The notes under the pieces: model-generated
What the model was told of the DNA's origin: nothing
Database searches by the model: none
The model's input: the letters and a program-made list of their open reading frames with translations, nothing else
Made by a program: the position numbers and the translations under genes
From: Parasedimentitalea maritima
GTDB lineage: Bacteria > Pseudomonadota > Alphaproteobacteria > Rhodobacterales > Rhodobacteraceae
DNA length: 64,000 nucleotides
Assembly (NCBI RefSeq): GCF_005771405.1
Contig: NZ_VAUA01000001.1
Location: forward strand, 248,001 to 312,000
Direction: 5' to 3'
Shown: positions 36,850 to 45,948 of the stretch, in pieces
How the letters are laid out: each line of letters begins with the position of its first letter
Position numbering within the stretch: the stretch's first letter is position 1

Positions 36850-37392
36850 ATGCCCGAGACCGTTATCCTGACCCTTTCTGGTTCGCTGCGCCGCGAGGCC
36901 ACCAACCGCAAACTGCTGCTTGAAGCGGTAAGGTTGCTTGGTGACGTAAGTCATGTTGAGGCGGACCTCGATCTGCCACTTTATGATGGAGATGCGGAAA
37001 GCCGTGATGGCGTTCCGGCTGCGGTTCAGCAGTTGGCGGATCAGATTGCAGCGGCAGATGCTGTACTGATTTCCACACCTGAGTATAACAAGGGCCCTTC
37101 AGGGGTTCTAAAGAACGCCCTCGATTGGATCAGCCGCACCGACGGTCGCCCTTGGGTAGATAAACCCGTCGCCCTGATGTCGGCTGCTGCCGGTCGGACA
37201 GGTGGTGAACAGGCACAGATGGTCTTGCGCTCCTTTATGGTGCCGTTCCAACCTCGCATAATTGCGGGACCTCCAGTGCATCTGGCGGGATCGGGTGGCC
37301 AGTTCGACGATGCAGGTCATCTGACCAGCGATCAGTATTTGACGACCTTGTCGGCCTTGATGCAAAATCTGCAAACCGAGATTCAACGCTGA
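36850..37392 (+). CDS. NADPH-dependent FMN reductase
   Basis: A 180-residue flavodoxin-fold reductase. The FMN phosphate motif is GSLRREATNRKL and the signature TPEYNKGPSGVLKNALDW is present. Such enzymes reduce free FMN, quinones, azo compounds or chromate with NADPH in the cytoplasm. The next gene starts nine bases after its stop with a GAGAAG site, so the two may be co-transcribed. Confidence 0.93.
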   Translation: MPETVILTLSGSLRREATNRKLLLEAVRLLGDVSHVEADLDLPLYDGDAESRDGVPAAVQQLADQIAAADAVLISTPEYNKGPSGVLKNALDWISRTDGRPWVDKPVALMSAAAGRTGGEQAQMVLRSFMVPFQPRIIAGPPVHLAGSGGQFDDAGHLTSDQYLTTLSALMQNLQTEIQR

Positions 37393-37400
37393 GAAGAAAT

Positions 37401-38210
37401 ATGAATGCCAAAGCCCAAGACCTGATCGTGCAATCAGATATGATGGACCCGGACCGTGCTGCCGCTTTGCAAGTTGCGCTAGGGCAGGGGCCGTCTCTTC
37501 GGGCTGGCAGAGACTTACCGCCATTTTTTCATCAGCTGTATTTCTGGACGCCACAACCGACCAGTAATTTGGGGCGTGACGGGCACCCGAAAACCGGCGG
37601 TGGGCTAGTGCCTGATCTGGGCCTGCCGCGTCGAATGTGGGCTGGTGGCCGATTGAGGTTTAGCGAGCCGCTACGCGCTGGTCTGGTGGCTGAAAAACGA
37701 TCTGTATTGGAAACGGCAACACAAAAGAGCGGACGCAGTGGGCCGCTGGGTTTTGTGACGCTCAGACATGAAATCTGGCAGCAAGACCAGCTGTGCCTGA
37801 CCGAATGGCAGGATCTGGTCTACCGCGAGGACCCAGATCCAAAGGCACCTTTGCCAATCGCGCCTGAAGCAAGGTTGGATGAAACCGATGCCCAAGAGGT
37901 TGAGTTCAGTTCAACCCTGCTGTTTCGTTATTCGGCGCTGACCTTCAACGGGCATCGCATCCATTATGATCTGGATTACGCACGCGATGTCGAAGGGTAT
38001 ACAGGGCTGGTGGTGCACGGTCCGCTACTGGCGCAGCAGCTGATGCTCATGGCAACTGCGCAGATCGGACCACTTGCAGAATTTAGCTTCCGAGCCTCCT
38101 CGCCACTCATGCATTTTGAAACAGCAACTCTGTGCCGCAAGGGCAATGACCTGTGGGTGCGAGGTCCGGACGGGCGACAATGTATGAGTGCGGTTGCTTT
38201 GCCAAAATAG
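37401..38210 (+). CDS. MaoC-like (hot-dog) hydratase, mesaconyl-C4-CoA hydratase type
   Basis: A 269-residue double hot-dog-fold protein. The N-terminal half carries HQLYFWTPQPTSNLGRDGHPK and MWAGGRLRF, the C-terminal half SALTFNGHRIHYDLDYARDVEGYTGLVVHGPLLAQ with the hydratase-type Asp/His pair. These stretches match mesaconyl-C4-CoA hydratase-like proteins of Rhodobacterales and Chloroflexi (3-hydroxypropionate-cycle/mesaconate metabolism), but single-gene context here gives no pathway partners, so a general enoyl-CoA hydratase role is equally possible. Confidence 0.83.
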   Translation: MNAKAQDLIVQSDMMDPDRAAALQVALGQGPSLRAGRDLPPFFHQLYFWTPQPTSNLGRDGHPKTGGGLVPDLGLPRRMWAGGRLRFSEPLRAGLVAEKRSVLETATQKSGRSGPLGFVTLRHEIWQQDQLCLTEWQDLVYREDPDPKAPLPIAPEARLDETDAQEVEFSSTLLFRYSALTFNGHRIHYDLDYARDVEGYTGLVVHGPLLAQQLMLMATAQIGPLAEFSFRASSPLMHFETATLCRKGNDLWVRGPDGRQCMSAVALPK

Positions 38211-38219
38211 GGCAGAAGC

Positions 38220-39260
38220 TTACAGGTTATCCTCTACCCGGAACCCGTCGGGAATGGCATCCACCCCATTCAGCAACAGATCCGCCATCACATGCGCCAC
38301 CTTGGGGGCCATGCCAAAACCGATCTTGAAACCGCCGTTGGCGATGAAATGTCCGGGGCGGTTGGGATAGGCACCCAACATGGGCGCGCGGGACTTAGAT
38401 CGCGGCCGCACCCCAGCCCAGCGATCGATCACTTCAGCACCATGCAGAACGGGCATCAGCGTGCGGATACGGTCGATTACGTCCTCAAGAAGGTCGTCAG
38501 TCTCGTCCGGGTTATCGAACTCACGTTCACTGGTGGACCCGATGGCCAATGTCCCATCTGCATGTGGAATCATGTAGAGGTTGTCCGCAAAAATCTGCGG
38601 CACCTCTCCAGCGTCAAAACGCAGTACCGCCGACTGGCCTTTTATACCGCTGCCGATCGTCTTTCCCAGTTCGGCGTTCAACTCCTGCAGCCCAGCAAAG
38701 CCTTTGGCATGCACCACCAATCCCTGATCCGGGGCCTCGGGTACCACATCTATCCCCATCACAGCCAACCCGGCGATCAGACTGGCCCCGGCGCGGCGTG
38801 GTGACATGCGGGCGGTCAAGGTGTCGTGGATGACATAGCCGGTGGCGCTGGGCGGGGTCCATGATCCGAGATCGGAAGTCTTGCAGACTGACCACTCAGC
38901 CTCGCCCTGCCACAACTCGCGCGCTGTTTCCGCCCGTCGACGGGCCATTCCCAAGGCCTTGTCGTCCTTGATGGGTTGCAATCGCCCAGTCCGGCCATAG
39001 CCCGAAGAGACACCTCCGGCCTCTTCCACCTCAGACCAGAATTTCTCCGCCATCAGCAGGCTGTCGAGCTGGAAGGCTTTCTTGGGGTTCCAGTTTTCAG
39101 GCACATGGGGGGCCAGCGCCCCGACCAATCCGCCGCTGGACCCCGAACCCGCACCATTTGGATCGACCACTTGGACCCGCGCACCACGTTGGGCACAGAC
39201 CCAGGCGATTGTCAGTCCAAACGCCCCCGCGCCACGCACCGTTATGTCAGCCATTGCCAT
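38220..39260 (-). CDS. FAD-dependent oxidoreductase (DAO family), candidate MnmC2-like partner of MnmD
   Basis: A 346-residue DAO-type flavoprotein. The FAD motif is VRGAGAFGLTIAWVCAQRGARVQVVD; GSSGGLVGALAPH and the WAGVRPRSKSRAPMLG motif near the C terminus are like the C-terminal domain of bifunctional MnmC, which oxidises 5-carboxymethylaminomethyl-uridine (the nm-cmnm conversion in tRNA wobble base modification). The gene is divergent from mnmD across 58 bases. The start at 39260 or the internal ATG at 39254 is equally plausible. A role in tRNA modification is inferred from the pairing; an amino-acid oxidase is the alternative. Confidence 0.82.
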   Translation of the reverse strand: MAMADITVRGAGAFGLTIAWVCAQRGARVQVVDPNGAGSGSSGGLVGALAPHVPENWNPKKAFQLDSLLMAEKFWSEVEEAGGVSSGYGRTGRLQPIKDDKALGMARRRAETARELWQGEAEWSVCKTSDLGSWTPPSATGYVIHDTLTARMSPRRAGASLIAGLAVMGIDVVPEAPDQGLVVHAKGFAGLQELNAELGKTIGSGIKGQSAVLRFDAGEVPQIFADNLYMIPHADGTLAIGSTSEREFDNPDETDDLLEDVIDRIRTLMPVLHGAEVIDRWAGVRPRSKSRAPMLGAYPNRPGHFIANGGFKIGFGMAPKVAHVMADLLLNGVDAIPDGFRVEDNL

Positions 39261-39318
39261 TTGTTTGCCCTTTCGACAGTGTCGCGCCGTTCCAGCTACT
39301 CATTTAGGGGATAATCAC

Positions 39319-39987
39319 ATGGTAGACCAGCAGGCCCGCCTCAGTTGGCGCGACGACGTTGTGCCGGTGTCAGATAAGTTTGATGATCCCTACTTTTCAC
39401 TTCAGGGCGGACTGGCTGAAACTGAATTTGTGTTTCTTGCAGGCAACGACCTGCCAAAGCGGTTTGTGCCTGGGTTTCAAATCGCCGAACTGGGGTTTGG
39501 GACGGGCCTTGGCATGCTGACCGCCTGGAAGGCCTGGGAAGAGGCGGGGATGACCACGCCTCTATGCTTTACCAGTTTCGAGGCCTTTCCAATGTTGCCC
39601 GCAGATATGGCAAAAGCGCTGGCTGCTTTTCCCGCCATAACACCCTGGGCCGAGAGGTTTCTACAGCTCTGGAAGGGAACCGGTTGCTGTGATTTGGGCA
39701 CGTTGCAGCTGAATGTGGTCATAGGCGACGCGCGCGTGTCGCTGCCAGAGTGGACGGGGCAGGCGGATGCTTGGTTTCTGGATGGGTTCTCTCCCGCCAA
39801 AAATCCCGAACTATGGCAGGCTGATTTGATGCAGCAAGTGGCGCGCCACACCAAACAGGGTGGTAGTGCGGCGACCTACACGGCAGCCGGTTTTGTTAGG
39901 CGCGGGTTGGAAGAGGCAGGATTCGAAGTAACGCGCGTGCCGGGTTTTGGGCGCAAGCGGCATATGACAAAGGCAAAGATGGTATGA
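39319..39987 (+). CDS. mnmD: tRNA (mnm5s2U34) methyltransferase MnmD
   Basis: A 222-residue MnmC1-type methyltransferase, the N-terminal half of MnmC in enterobacteria as a stand-alone protein. The SAM motif is ELGFGTGLGML at about 57-67, and the diagnostic DAWFLDGFSPAKNPELW sits at 150-166. It methylates nm5s2U34 of tRNA to mnm5s2U34. The start at 39319 has an AGGGGAT site and gives the typical N terminus; an upstream frame of 79 codons is spurious. It overlaps the DMT gene downstream by four bases and faces the DAO gene that may supply the other half of MnmC. Confidence 0.93.
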   Translation: MVDQQARLSWRDDVVPVSDKFDDPYFSLQGGLAETEFVFLAGNDLPKRFVPGFQIAELGFGTGLGMLTAWKAWEEAGMTTPLCFTSFEAFPMLPADMAKALAAFPAITPWAERFLQLWKGTGCCDLGTLQLNVVIGDARVSLPEWTGQADAWFLDGFSPAKNPELWQADLMQQVARHTKQGGSAATYTAAGFVRRGLEEAGFEVTRVPGFGRKRHMTKAKMV

Positions 39988-40874
39988 CACAGGTCAGTAC
40001 TGAACAGACGCAAACCAACAATGTGCCTTTGGGCATTTTACTTATGATTGGTGCGACTGTGGTTTTTGCCCTTCAGGACGGGATCTCCCGGCACTTAGCC
40101 GGAACCTATAACACCTACATGGTGGTGATGGTGCGCTACTGGTTTTTCGCCGCGTTTGTGGTGTTTCTGGCGACCCGAGCCCCCGGCGGCATCCGCGCAA
40201 CTGCAAAAACGGATCAACTGGGATTACAGATATTTCGAGGCGCCTTGCTGGTTGCTGAAATATGTGTCGCCGTCTACGGCTTTACCATTCTCGGCCTGAT
40301 CGAAAGCCAGGCGGTCTTTATCTCTTATCCTCTGTTGGTGGCTGCTTTGAGTGGTCCGGTCTTGGGAGAAAGCGTTGGCTGGCGACGTTGGTCAGCGATT
40401 GGCGTAGGCTTGATCGGGGTGCTAGTTATTCTGCAGCCGGGCATGGGCGTGTTTAACCCCGCAGCTGTTATCCCCTTCTTCTCGGCATTGATGTTTGCGG
40501 TTTATGGGTTGCTGACACGGTACGCGGCCCGCAAAGACACCACCGCAACCAGCTTTTTTTGGACCGGCATTGCTGGCGCAGTTTGCATGACGGTTGTTGG
40601 CATCTGGTTCTGGGAGCCAATGGTTGGCAGCGACTGGCTTTGGATGGCGTTGCTTTGTGTGTCTGGCGTCGCGGGGCATTGGCTGTTGATCAAGTGTTAT
40701 GAAATGGCCGAAGCCAGCGCCGTGCAACCCTTTGCCTACTTCCATCTTATTTGGACCGCCATATTGGGCATCGCAGTGTTCAGCGAGGTTATCCGTACCA
40801 ATGTGGCCATTGGTGCCGGCATCATTATCGCAGCTGGGTTGTTTACCCTATGGCGCGAACGCGCGAAGGGTTGA
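39984..40874 (+). CDS. EamA/DMT family transporter
   Basis: A 296-residue inner-membrane transporter with about ten spans. Two EamA repeats are visible (LMIGATVVFALQDGISRHL; ALMFAVYGLLTRYAARKD). It overlaps mnmD by ATGA. The substrate is unknown. Its 3' end overlaps the 3' end of the convergent lytic transglycosylase gene by 27 bases. Confidence 0.93.
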   Translation: MTQVSTEQTQTNNVPLGILLMIGATVVFALQDGISRHLAGTYNTYMVVMVRYWFFAAFVVFLATRAPGGIRATAKTDQLGLQIFRGALLVAEICVAVYGFTILGLIESQAVFISYPLLVAALSGPVLGESVGWRRWSAIGVGLIGVLVILQPGMGVFNPAAVIPFFSALMFAVYGLLTRYAARKDTTATSFFWTGIAGAVCMTVVGIWFWEPMVGSDWLWMALLCVSGVAGHWLLIKCYEMAEASAVQPFAYFHLIWTAILGIAVFSEVIRTNVAIGAGIIIAAGLFTLWRERAKG

Positions 40875-42812
40875 CCCAGCCAGTTCTTGAGTGAACGGCA
40901 CGGGCAACGGTTTTTTACCCAATCGGGCGCGGTAAACAGGCAGGCTCTCAGAAACCCGCATGACGTAATTGCGGGTTTCGTTGAATGGGATGTGCTCAAT
41001 CCAGTCCACGATATCCGGGGTGCCGTCACGCGGATCGCCGTAGCGTTCCATCCAGGCAATCGGACGTCGCGGCCCGGCATTATATCCGGCTGCCATCATA
41101 ACAATATTGCCGTCGAACGTACCCGCCAACCCCGCCAGATAGTTGGCCCCCAGTTTGGCGTTATAATCCCACTCGCCGGTTAGGCGTGCGGTTGAATGCT
41201 TGGCCAGTATACCTAGTTCTTTGGCCACCAATTTTGCCGTTGCTGGCATCACCTGCATCAGCCCGCGTGCGCCCGCACCACTGACCACTTGATGATCGAA
41301 CTCGCTTTCGCGTCGTGAAATTGCCAATACCATTTCCTTGGCCATTGGCAGCTTTTCCTTTGCAACGGCATGTAATGGAAAATAGGCCCCCTCTAGCTCC
41401 ATACTCTGACGCGCGGCTCGTTTTGAAATCATTACAGCCAGATGCGCATGACCCATTTCAACCGCCATCAGACCCAATTGCCGTGCCTGAACTTCGTCCA
41501 GCCCTTCGACCAGATGGGTCAGGAAGCGTTCGGCCAGATCCAACTCATCCGCATCAATCATCATCAGCGCCGCCTTGGTCACCGATGATGAAGCAAACTC
41601 AGCCTGTTTCCAGGATGGGACTGCAGGTGGATTTTCCAACGCCGGATCAAACGGGCGGCCAATCTCTTCAGCGGCCAGCAGGCCATAGTAGGAGGTTTGA
41701 TAATTTGCGCCCAAGGCATAGGCCTCATGGGCTTTGTCCGGTTCATCCATCGCCGCAAAGGCACGTCCCAACCAATACCCGCCCCGCCCGATAGAGATAG
41801 GTGTCTCGATGGAATCCAAAAAGCGGTCAAAGTGCTGCACAGCCGTTGCGGGATCATTTAGTTTTCGCAGCGCAATATACCCGGCGAGCCACTCGAGGTC
41901 GGAATAATTATAACCTGCTTCTGGGGTGGTGTGATGGCGCGCAGCCAGCTGATAGGCCCGCTGGTTGTTGCCATCGCGCATATCCTGACGCACTAGATCG
42001 CGGCGGCGACGCGCCCATTGTTCAGGTTCGCCCAGGCTCTCGGCACTTTCGCTCCGCTCTAACATCAAAGTGATCGCATCCTCGCGCCGCTTCTTGCGGT
42101 CGCGCCAGTTAAACCGGTCATGCGCCAATCCTGGTGCATCTTGCAAACGGGCCGGAATGGCTTCGATTTTGGCGTCGACTCCTGGCGTTCTTTCTTGCAA
42201 GGCAATACGCGCTTCTGCGAGCCTGCGATCCCCATCAGGGGCCAGTGACAACATTCGTTTTGAGCTGACCAGGTGGTTATCCCACAACAGCCGGTCCAGT
42301 CTTGCGGCATGGTGAGGTTTTAGCAGCTTGGCAAAATCTTTCAGATAAGCTGTCTGAATGGCCGAGCCCATCGGCATGGTCCGCCAAGCGACAACCAGAT
42401 TGGCTTCGCCGTCCCCTCGTTTCCCGGTGGCAATCAGCGCCCGGGCATAGCTCAATACACCTTCGGCAGTTTGCGGCGCTTCAGTAGAATAAAACTTCAA
42501 AACAGCTTCAGTTCCGGCAGCAGCAATTGAAGGTTCGATTTTGCGGCGGAGATAGGCAAGCCCCGGCCAATCCGAACGCCGGGACAAAAAGGCTAGCGCA
42601 TCATCTGCTGAACCCATTCCTGCGCGCAGCCGGTGCCATTCAATTACATCAGCGGCCACATCTCCTGACTTGGCCGCAGTATTGGCGGCCTCGCTCCATT
42701 TTTCGGACCGCATCGAATTCAAGGCGCTTCCTAAATGACGGCCTTGCTGGGCAACCAGAGGATGCACCCAAAGTGCGGAAATCAGAACAAGTAGGGTTAG
42801 AATGCGTGTCAT
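40848..42812 (-). CDS. Soluble lytic murein transglycosylase (Slt70 type)
   Basis: A 654-residue protein with a signal peptide of about 20 residues (LVLISALWVHPLVAQ), a long superhelical alpha domain (SLT-U type helices) to about 470, and a C-terminal lysozyme-like catalytic domain. The catalytic Glu is in ISRRESEFDHQVVSGAGARGLMQVMPAT, followed by the GANYLAGL and AAGYNAGP motifs. It cleaves the MurNAc-GlcNAc bond in peptidoglycan, forming 1,6-anhydro ends, in the periplasm. The start at 42812 gives the best signal peptide. Confidence 0.92.
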   Translation of the reverse strand: MTRILTLLVLISALWVHPLVAQQGRHLGSALNSMRSEKWSEAANTAAKSGDVAADVIEWHRLRAGMGSADDALAFLSRRSDWPGLAYLRRKIEPSIAAAGTEAVLKFYSTEAPQTAEGVLSYARALIATGKRGDGEANLVVAWRTMPMGSAIQTAYLKDFAKLLKPHHAARLDRLLWDNHLVSSKRMLSLAPDGDRRLAEARIALQERTPGVDAKIEAIPARLQDAPGLAHDRFNWRDRKKRREDAITLMLERSESAESLGEPEQWARRRRDLVRQDMRDGNNQRAYQLAARHHTTPEAGYNYSDLEWLAGYIALRKLNDPATAVQHFDRFLDSIETPISIGRGGYWLGRAFAAMDEPDKAHEAYALGANYQTSYYGLLAAEEIGRPFDPALENPPAVPSWKQAEFASSSVTKAALMMIDADELDLAERFLTHLVEGLDEVQARQLGLMAVEMGHAHLAVMISKRAARQSMELEGAYFPLHAVAKEKLPMAKEMVLAISRRESEFDHQVVSGAGARGLMQVMPATAKLVAKELGILAKHSTARLTGEWDYNAKLGANYLAGLAGTFDGNIVMMAAGYNAGPRRPIAWMERYGDPRDGTPDIVDWIEHIPFNETRNYVMRVSESLPVYRARLGKKPLPVPFTQELAGSTLRAFAP

Positions 42813-42952
42813 CGCTTGCATTTTCCAATGAACCAAGGCTAGAGTCAATAACGATAATCCGTGACCTGCTGGGTTCAACTCAATTTATCGGCAGATCAAC
42901 AATGTCGGCGGGCCATCGCCCGTCTGAAATACACTGCTAAGGGAGCGTGTCC

Positions 42953-43825
42953 ATGTTTAAAGGCTCTATGCCAGCCCTCGTCACCCCGTTTAACAACGGC
43001 GAGTTGGATCTGGATGCACTCAAACACCTTGTAGAATGGCATATCAGCGAGGGATCAACCGGCTTGGTCCCCGTCGGTACCACTGGTGAAAGCCCCACCC
43101 TGACACATGACGAGCATGAGACCGTCATCGCAGAAGTTGTGAAAGCGGCGGCTGGCCGGGTGCCGGTGATTGCTGGGGCAGGGTCCAACAACACTGTTGA
43201 AACGATTCGTTTTGTCGAATTTGCCAAAAGTGCGGGCGCTGATGCGGCCTTGGTGGTGACACCCTATTACAACAAGCCGACTCAGCGCGGCCTGGTGGCA
43301 CATTTCACCGCTGCGCATGATTGCGCAAATATACCGATCGTTATCTACAACATCCCCGGTCGCTCGATTGTTGACATGACACCCGAGACGATGGGCGAGC
43401 TGGCCAAGCTGCCAAACATCATCGGTGTTAAAGACGCGACAGGAGACATCGCGCGGGTCAGCCAACAGCGCATGACCTGTGGTGCCGATTTTGTGCAACT
43501 GTCCGGCGAAGACGCAACGGCGCTGGGTTTCAACGCCCATGGCGGTACAGGCTGCATCTCGGTGACAGCGAATGTCGCGCCAAAACTCTGTGCTGAATTC
43601 CAGGCTGCAACGCTGGCTGGCGATTACGCCAAGGCGCTGGAACTACAAGATAAGTTGATGCCTTTGCACGAAGCGATCTTTATCGAACCCGGATTGGTTG
43701 GTGCCAAATACGGTCTGTCGAAACTGGGCCTGTGCAGCGAAGAAGTTCGCTCGCCTTTGACCGGTTTGGAAGCCAGCACCAAGGCTGCAATTGACGCTGC
43801 AATGGCCCACGCTGGCTTGCTGTAA
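42953..43825 (+). CDS. dapA: 4-hydroxy-tetrahydrodipicolinate synthase
   Basis: A 290-residue DapA. The active-site GTTGES (about 42-47), the Tyr in IYNIPGR (132), and the Schiff-base Lys160 in GVKDATGD match the DHDPS subfamily; [10 protein letters not shown] (about 105-114) is present too. It condenses pyruvate with aspartate semialdehyde, the first step to lysine and diaminopimelate. The ATG at 42953 has AGGGA at ribosome-site distance; a GTG at 42947 would add two residues. A strong terminator follows. Confidence 0.96.
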   Translation: MFKGSMPALVTPFNNGELDLDALKHLVEWHISEGSTGLVPVGTTGESPTLTHDEHETVIAEVVKAAAGRVPVIAGAGSNNTVETIRFVEFAKSAGADAALVVTPYYNKPTQRGLVAHFTAAHDCANIPIVIYNIPGRSIVDMTPETMGELAKLPNIIGVKDATGDIARVSQQRMTCGADFVQLSGEDATALGFNAHGGTGCISVTANVAPKLCAEFQAATLAGDYAKALELQDKLMPLHEAIFIEPGLVGAKYGLSKLGLCSEEVRSPLTGLEASTKAAIDAAMAHAGLL

Positions 43826-43849
43826 ACCGCAACAAATCAACTACTGACC

Positions 43850-43882
43850 AAGGCGGCCTCCGGATGGAGCGCCGCCTTTTTC
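43850..43882 (+). terminator. Terminator of dapA (copy A of a duplicated terminator)
   Basis: AAGGCGGC and GCCGCCTT enclose an inner CTCC/GGAG stem and are followed by TTT. The same arms recur at 44482-44514. Confidence 0.85.
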
Positions 43883-43994
43883 ACGCCGGCCCAACAAAAA
43901 GTTTTCCGGAACCGACGGTTTTGCTCTGATGATGACAGAAACTGTCATCAGGCATCCATTATAAAGAACTCAAATTTGGATCAGGATGGACGAC

Positions 43995-44435
43995 ATGATA
44001 CACTATGAACGAGCACTCGAAATTGACGCCACACCCGAAGCCGTGTGGGCTGTTTTAAGTCGCTATATGCACGTTGACGAATTTGCACCGCTGGTGAAAT
44101 CTGTTGATGCACTGACCAGCGGTGAAGATGGGGTTGGATCAAAACGCCGCTGTCATTTCGATAACGGCACCTCGGTCGTCGAGGAAGTTACCGCTTGGGT
44201 TCCAAATAGAAAATGTCGGGTCCAGCTGTCGGAAATGTCAGCGATGCCACTGCACGAAGCACATGCAGAACTAAATGTAGTGCCACTTAAAAACGGCAGG
44301 TCGAACGTGAAGTGGGGTATGAGTTATCGCGTCAAGTTTGGCCCGTTTGGCTGGTTGCTTGGGCAGACCATGATGAAAATGATGATGGGGAAAGTTCTGG
44401 ACGGAAACCTGAAAGGGCTTGCCAGCAAGGTTTAG
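43995..44435 (+). CDS. SRPBCC (START-like) family protein
   Basis: A 146-residue polyketide-cyclase/START-fold protein of unknown ligand (IHYERALEIDATPEAVWAVLSRY, then a helix and the FGPFGWLLGQTMMKMMMGK tail). The start at 43995 sits eight bases after AGGA; an upstream ATG at 43986 overlaps that site. It is flanked by the two near-identical terminators, so it is likely transcribed alone. Confidence 0.85.
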   Translation: MIHYERALEIDATPEAVWAVLSRYMHVDEFAPLVKSVDALTSGEDGVGSKRRCHFDNGTSVVEEVTAWVPNRKCRVQLSEMSAMPLHEAHAELNVVPLKNGRSNVKWGMSYRVKFGPFGWLLGQTMMKMMMGKVLDGNLKGLASKV

Positions 44436-44481
44436 CCGGAATTGGGCAGGTCTGCTACAGGCTAGATCGCTCTATATGATC

Positions 44482-44514
44482 AAGGCGGCCTCCAGTCGGA
44501 GCGCCGCCTTTTTC
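44482..44514 (+). terminator. Terminator of the SRPBCC gene (copy B of a duplicated terminator)
   Basis: AAGGCGGC-CTCC and GGAG-C-GCCGCCTT form the same stem as at 43850-43882, followed by TTT. Only the loop differs. Confidence 0.85.
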
Positions 44515-44547
44515 GTGCATAACTAGTGTGCGTTTATGTCTGCCGCA

Positions 44548-45141
44548 TTAGAAATGGTACGCAAGACCAAGGCGGACTACACCAAGACCAACACCCCTGT
44601 CCGACTTGCCAGCAATATTGATGCTATCACCGGTGCCAATGTATTCTAGGTTGGCAGAGACCTTTTCATTGATCTGATAGCTGGTTCCCAAGCCGAAGAT
44701 CGGGGAAATACCGCTCTCGCTTACCGTTGATCCGTTTAGCGTGACATCATAGTCTAGGTTGGCTGCGCCCAGGATCGCATAGACGGACCCCCAGTTCGCT
44801 TCATATCCCAGGTGTGCTTTCACGCCATATTGGGTTCCGAACGAGAGTCTGTCACCATTCGAATAGGTTCTGTCCTGAGAAGTGTCGTTGATAAACGCTT
44901 CCCCGGCGATAAAATAGTTCGAATAGACTTTCTGTTTGTACCCAGCAAAAGCCCCGATTGAAGTCTTTGAATTGTCCCGTTGCTGGACGCCAGCGCCTTC
45001 CTCGGTTGCGACACCTGATCCAGCAATTGCCAGACCGGCATAAAAACCGTCTCTGCTATCGTCAGCATATGCATGTGAAGTTGTCGTCAGCACGGCAATA
45101 GCTACCGCACCAAACAACGCGAAGTGCGTTTGTTTGCTCAT
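44548..45141 (-). CDS. Outer-membrane beta-barrel protein
   Basis: A 197-residue porin-like protein. A signal peptide of about 22 residues (VLTTTSHAYA) is followed by alternating polar and aromatic strands (FYAGLAIAGSGVATEEG; YFIAGEAFINDTSQD; YGVKAHLGYEANWGSVY) and a terminal GLAYHF, the phenylalanine-ended signature recognised by the Bam complex. It looks like an eight-stranded OmpW/OmpA-like opacity protein. The ATG at 45141 is chosen; a GTG at 45153 is possible. It lies on the same strand 41 bases downstream of the XRE gene. Confidence 0.85.
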   Translation of the reverse strand: MSKQTHFALFGAVAIAVLTTTSHAYADDSRDGFYAGLAIAGSGVATEEGAGVQQRDNSKTSIGAFAGYKQKVYSNYFIAGEAFINDTSQDRTYSNGDRLSFGTQYGVKAHLGYEANWGSVYAILGAANLDYDVTLNGSTVSESGISPIFGLGTSYQINEKVSANLEYIGTGDSINIAGKSDRGVGLGVVRLGLAYHF

Positions 45142-45182
45142 TGTATTTTCCACAGATTTTGAGGGTGTTGTTCTAAAGAGGT

Positions 45183-45401
45183 TTATTCAGAAGGTTTGTC
45201 AGGCTTGTATTCTATGAGGTCCCCTGGCTGGCAGTCGAGTTCCCGGCATATGGCTTCTAGGGTTGAAAAGCGGACTGCCTTTGCTTTCCCTGTTTTCAAA
45301 ACTGAAAGGTTGGCAATGGTAATACCGACACGCTCAGACAGCTCAGAAAGCTTCATTTTGCGAGTAGCCAACATAACATCCAGATGAATGATCAACGCCA
45401 T
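45183..45401 (-). CDS. Small XRE-family (Cro/CI-type) DNA-binding protein
   Basis: A 72-residue helix-turn-helix protein: LATRKMKLSELSERVGITIANLSVLKTGKAKAVRFSTLEAICRELDC. It is the COG3655-type regulator that usually pairs with a DUF2975 membrane protein, as it does here with 16 bases between the genes. It probably controls the pair, or the adjacent outer-membrane protein gene; nothing is known of the signal. Confidence 0.9.
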   Translation of the reverse strand: MALIIHLDVMLATRKMKLSELSERVGITIANLSVLKTGKAKAVRFSTLEAICRELDCQPGDLIEYKPDKPSE

Positions 45402-45417
45402 AATTCAGTGTACCAAT

Positions 45418-45948
45418 CTATATCGTCATATCTGCTTCCTCCCTAAGAGTACTCGCTTTTTCCATGATCATCCCGATCAAAAAGAAGAATAATCCGGCTG
45501 TCAGTAAGTCGGTGTCAGCTAAGATCAGGGTCACGTCCATATCAGGCATGCCATCAAGGATGCCGCGATAATAGAAGTAGCCACCAATGACGGGTGCGAT
45601 CAGAGTATCCAAAATCGACATCGCAATCAGAGCGTAGGCAATTCCAACAAAACACCGACTGTTTTGGGGCGTGAAATACTGACCGTCTCGATACAGCTTT
45701 GCCAAGCGCCACATCATGAAGAGTGCCCAATACCAAGGCAATGTTGTGAACTCGAGCATCGAGAAGATCGCAACTCGGTCGGATATGGAAAACTCAGAAA
45801 TTTTCCGGATCCAAACTTCTCCGTCGACCTGCAGGGCTAGCGGGAAATCACTTTGGAAAACAAAGATGGTATCCGTCAGGGATAAGATTGCCGTGACTGC
45901 AATCAGGACGAATAGTAAATTAGTCAATCGCGACATCTTCATTGCCAC
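45418..45948 (-). CDS. DUF2975 membrane protein
   Basis: A 176-residue protein with four predicted membrane spans (starting at about 8-30, 65-85, 105-125 and 145-165). The pattern LAKLYRDGQYFTPQNSRCFVGIAYALI and the C-terminal GLFFFLIGMIMEKASTLREEADMTI fits DUF2975. Such proteins are encoded before a small XRE regulator, as here, and are thought to form a membrane-regulator pair. An inverted repeat at 46030-46048 lies upstream. Confidence 0.9.
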   Translation of the reverse strand: MAMKMSRLTNLLFVLIAVTAILSLTDTIFVFQSDFPLALQVDGEVWIRKISEFSISDRVAIFSMLEFTTLPWYWALFMMWRLAKLYRDGQYFTPQNSRCFVGIAYALIAMSILDTLIAPVIGGYFYYRGILDGMPDMDVTLILADTDLLTAGLFFFLIGMIMEKASTLREEADMTI

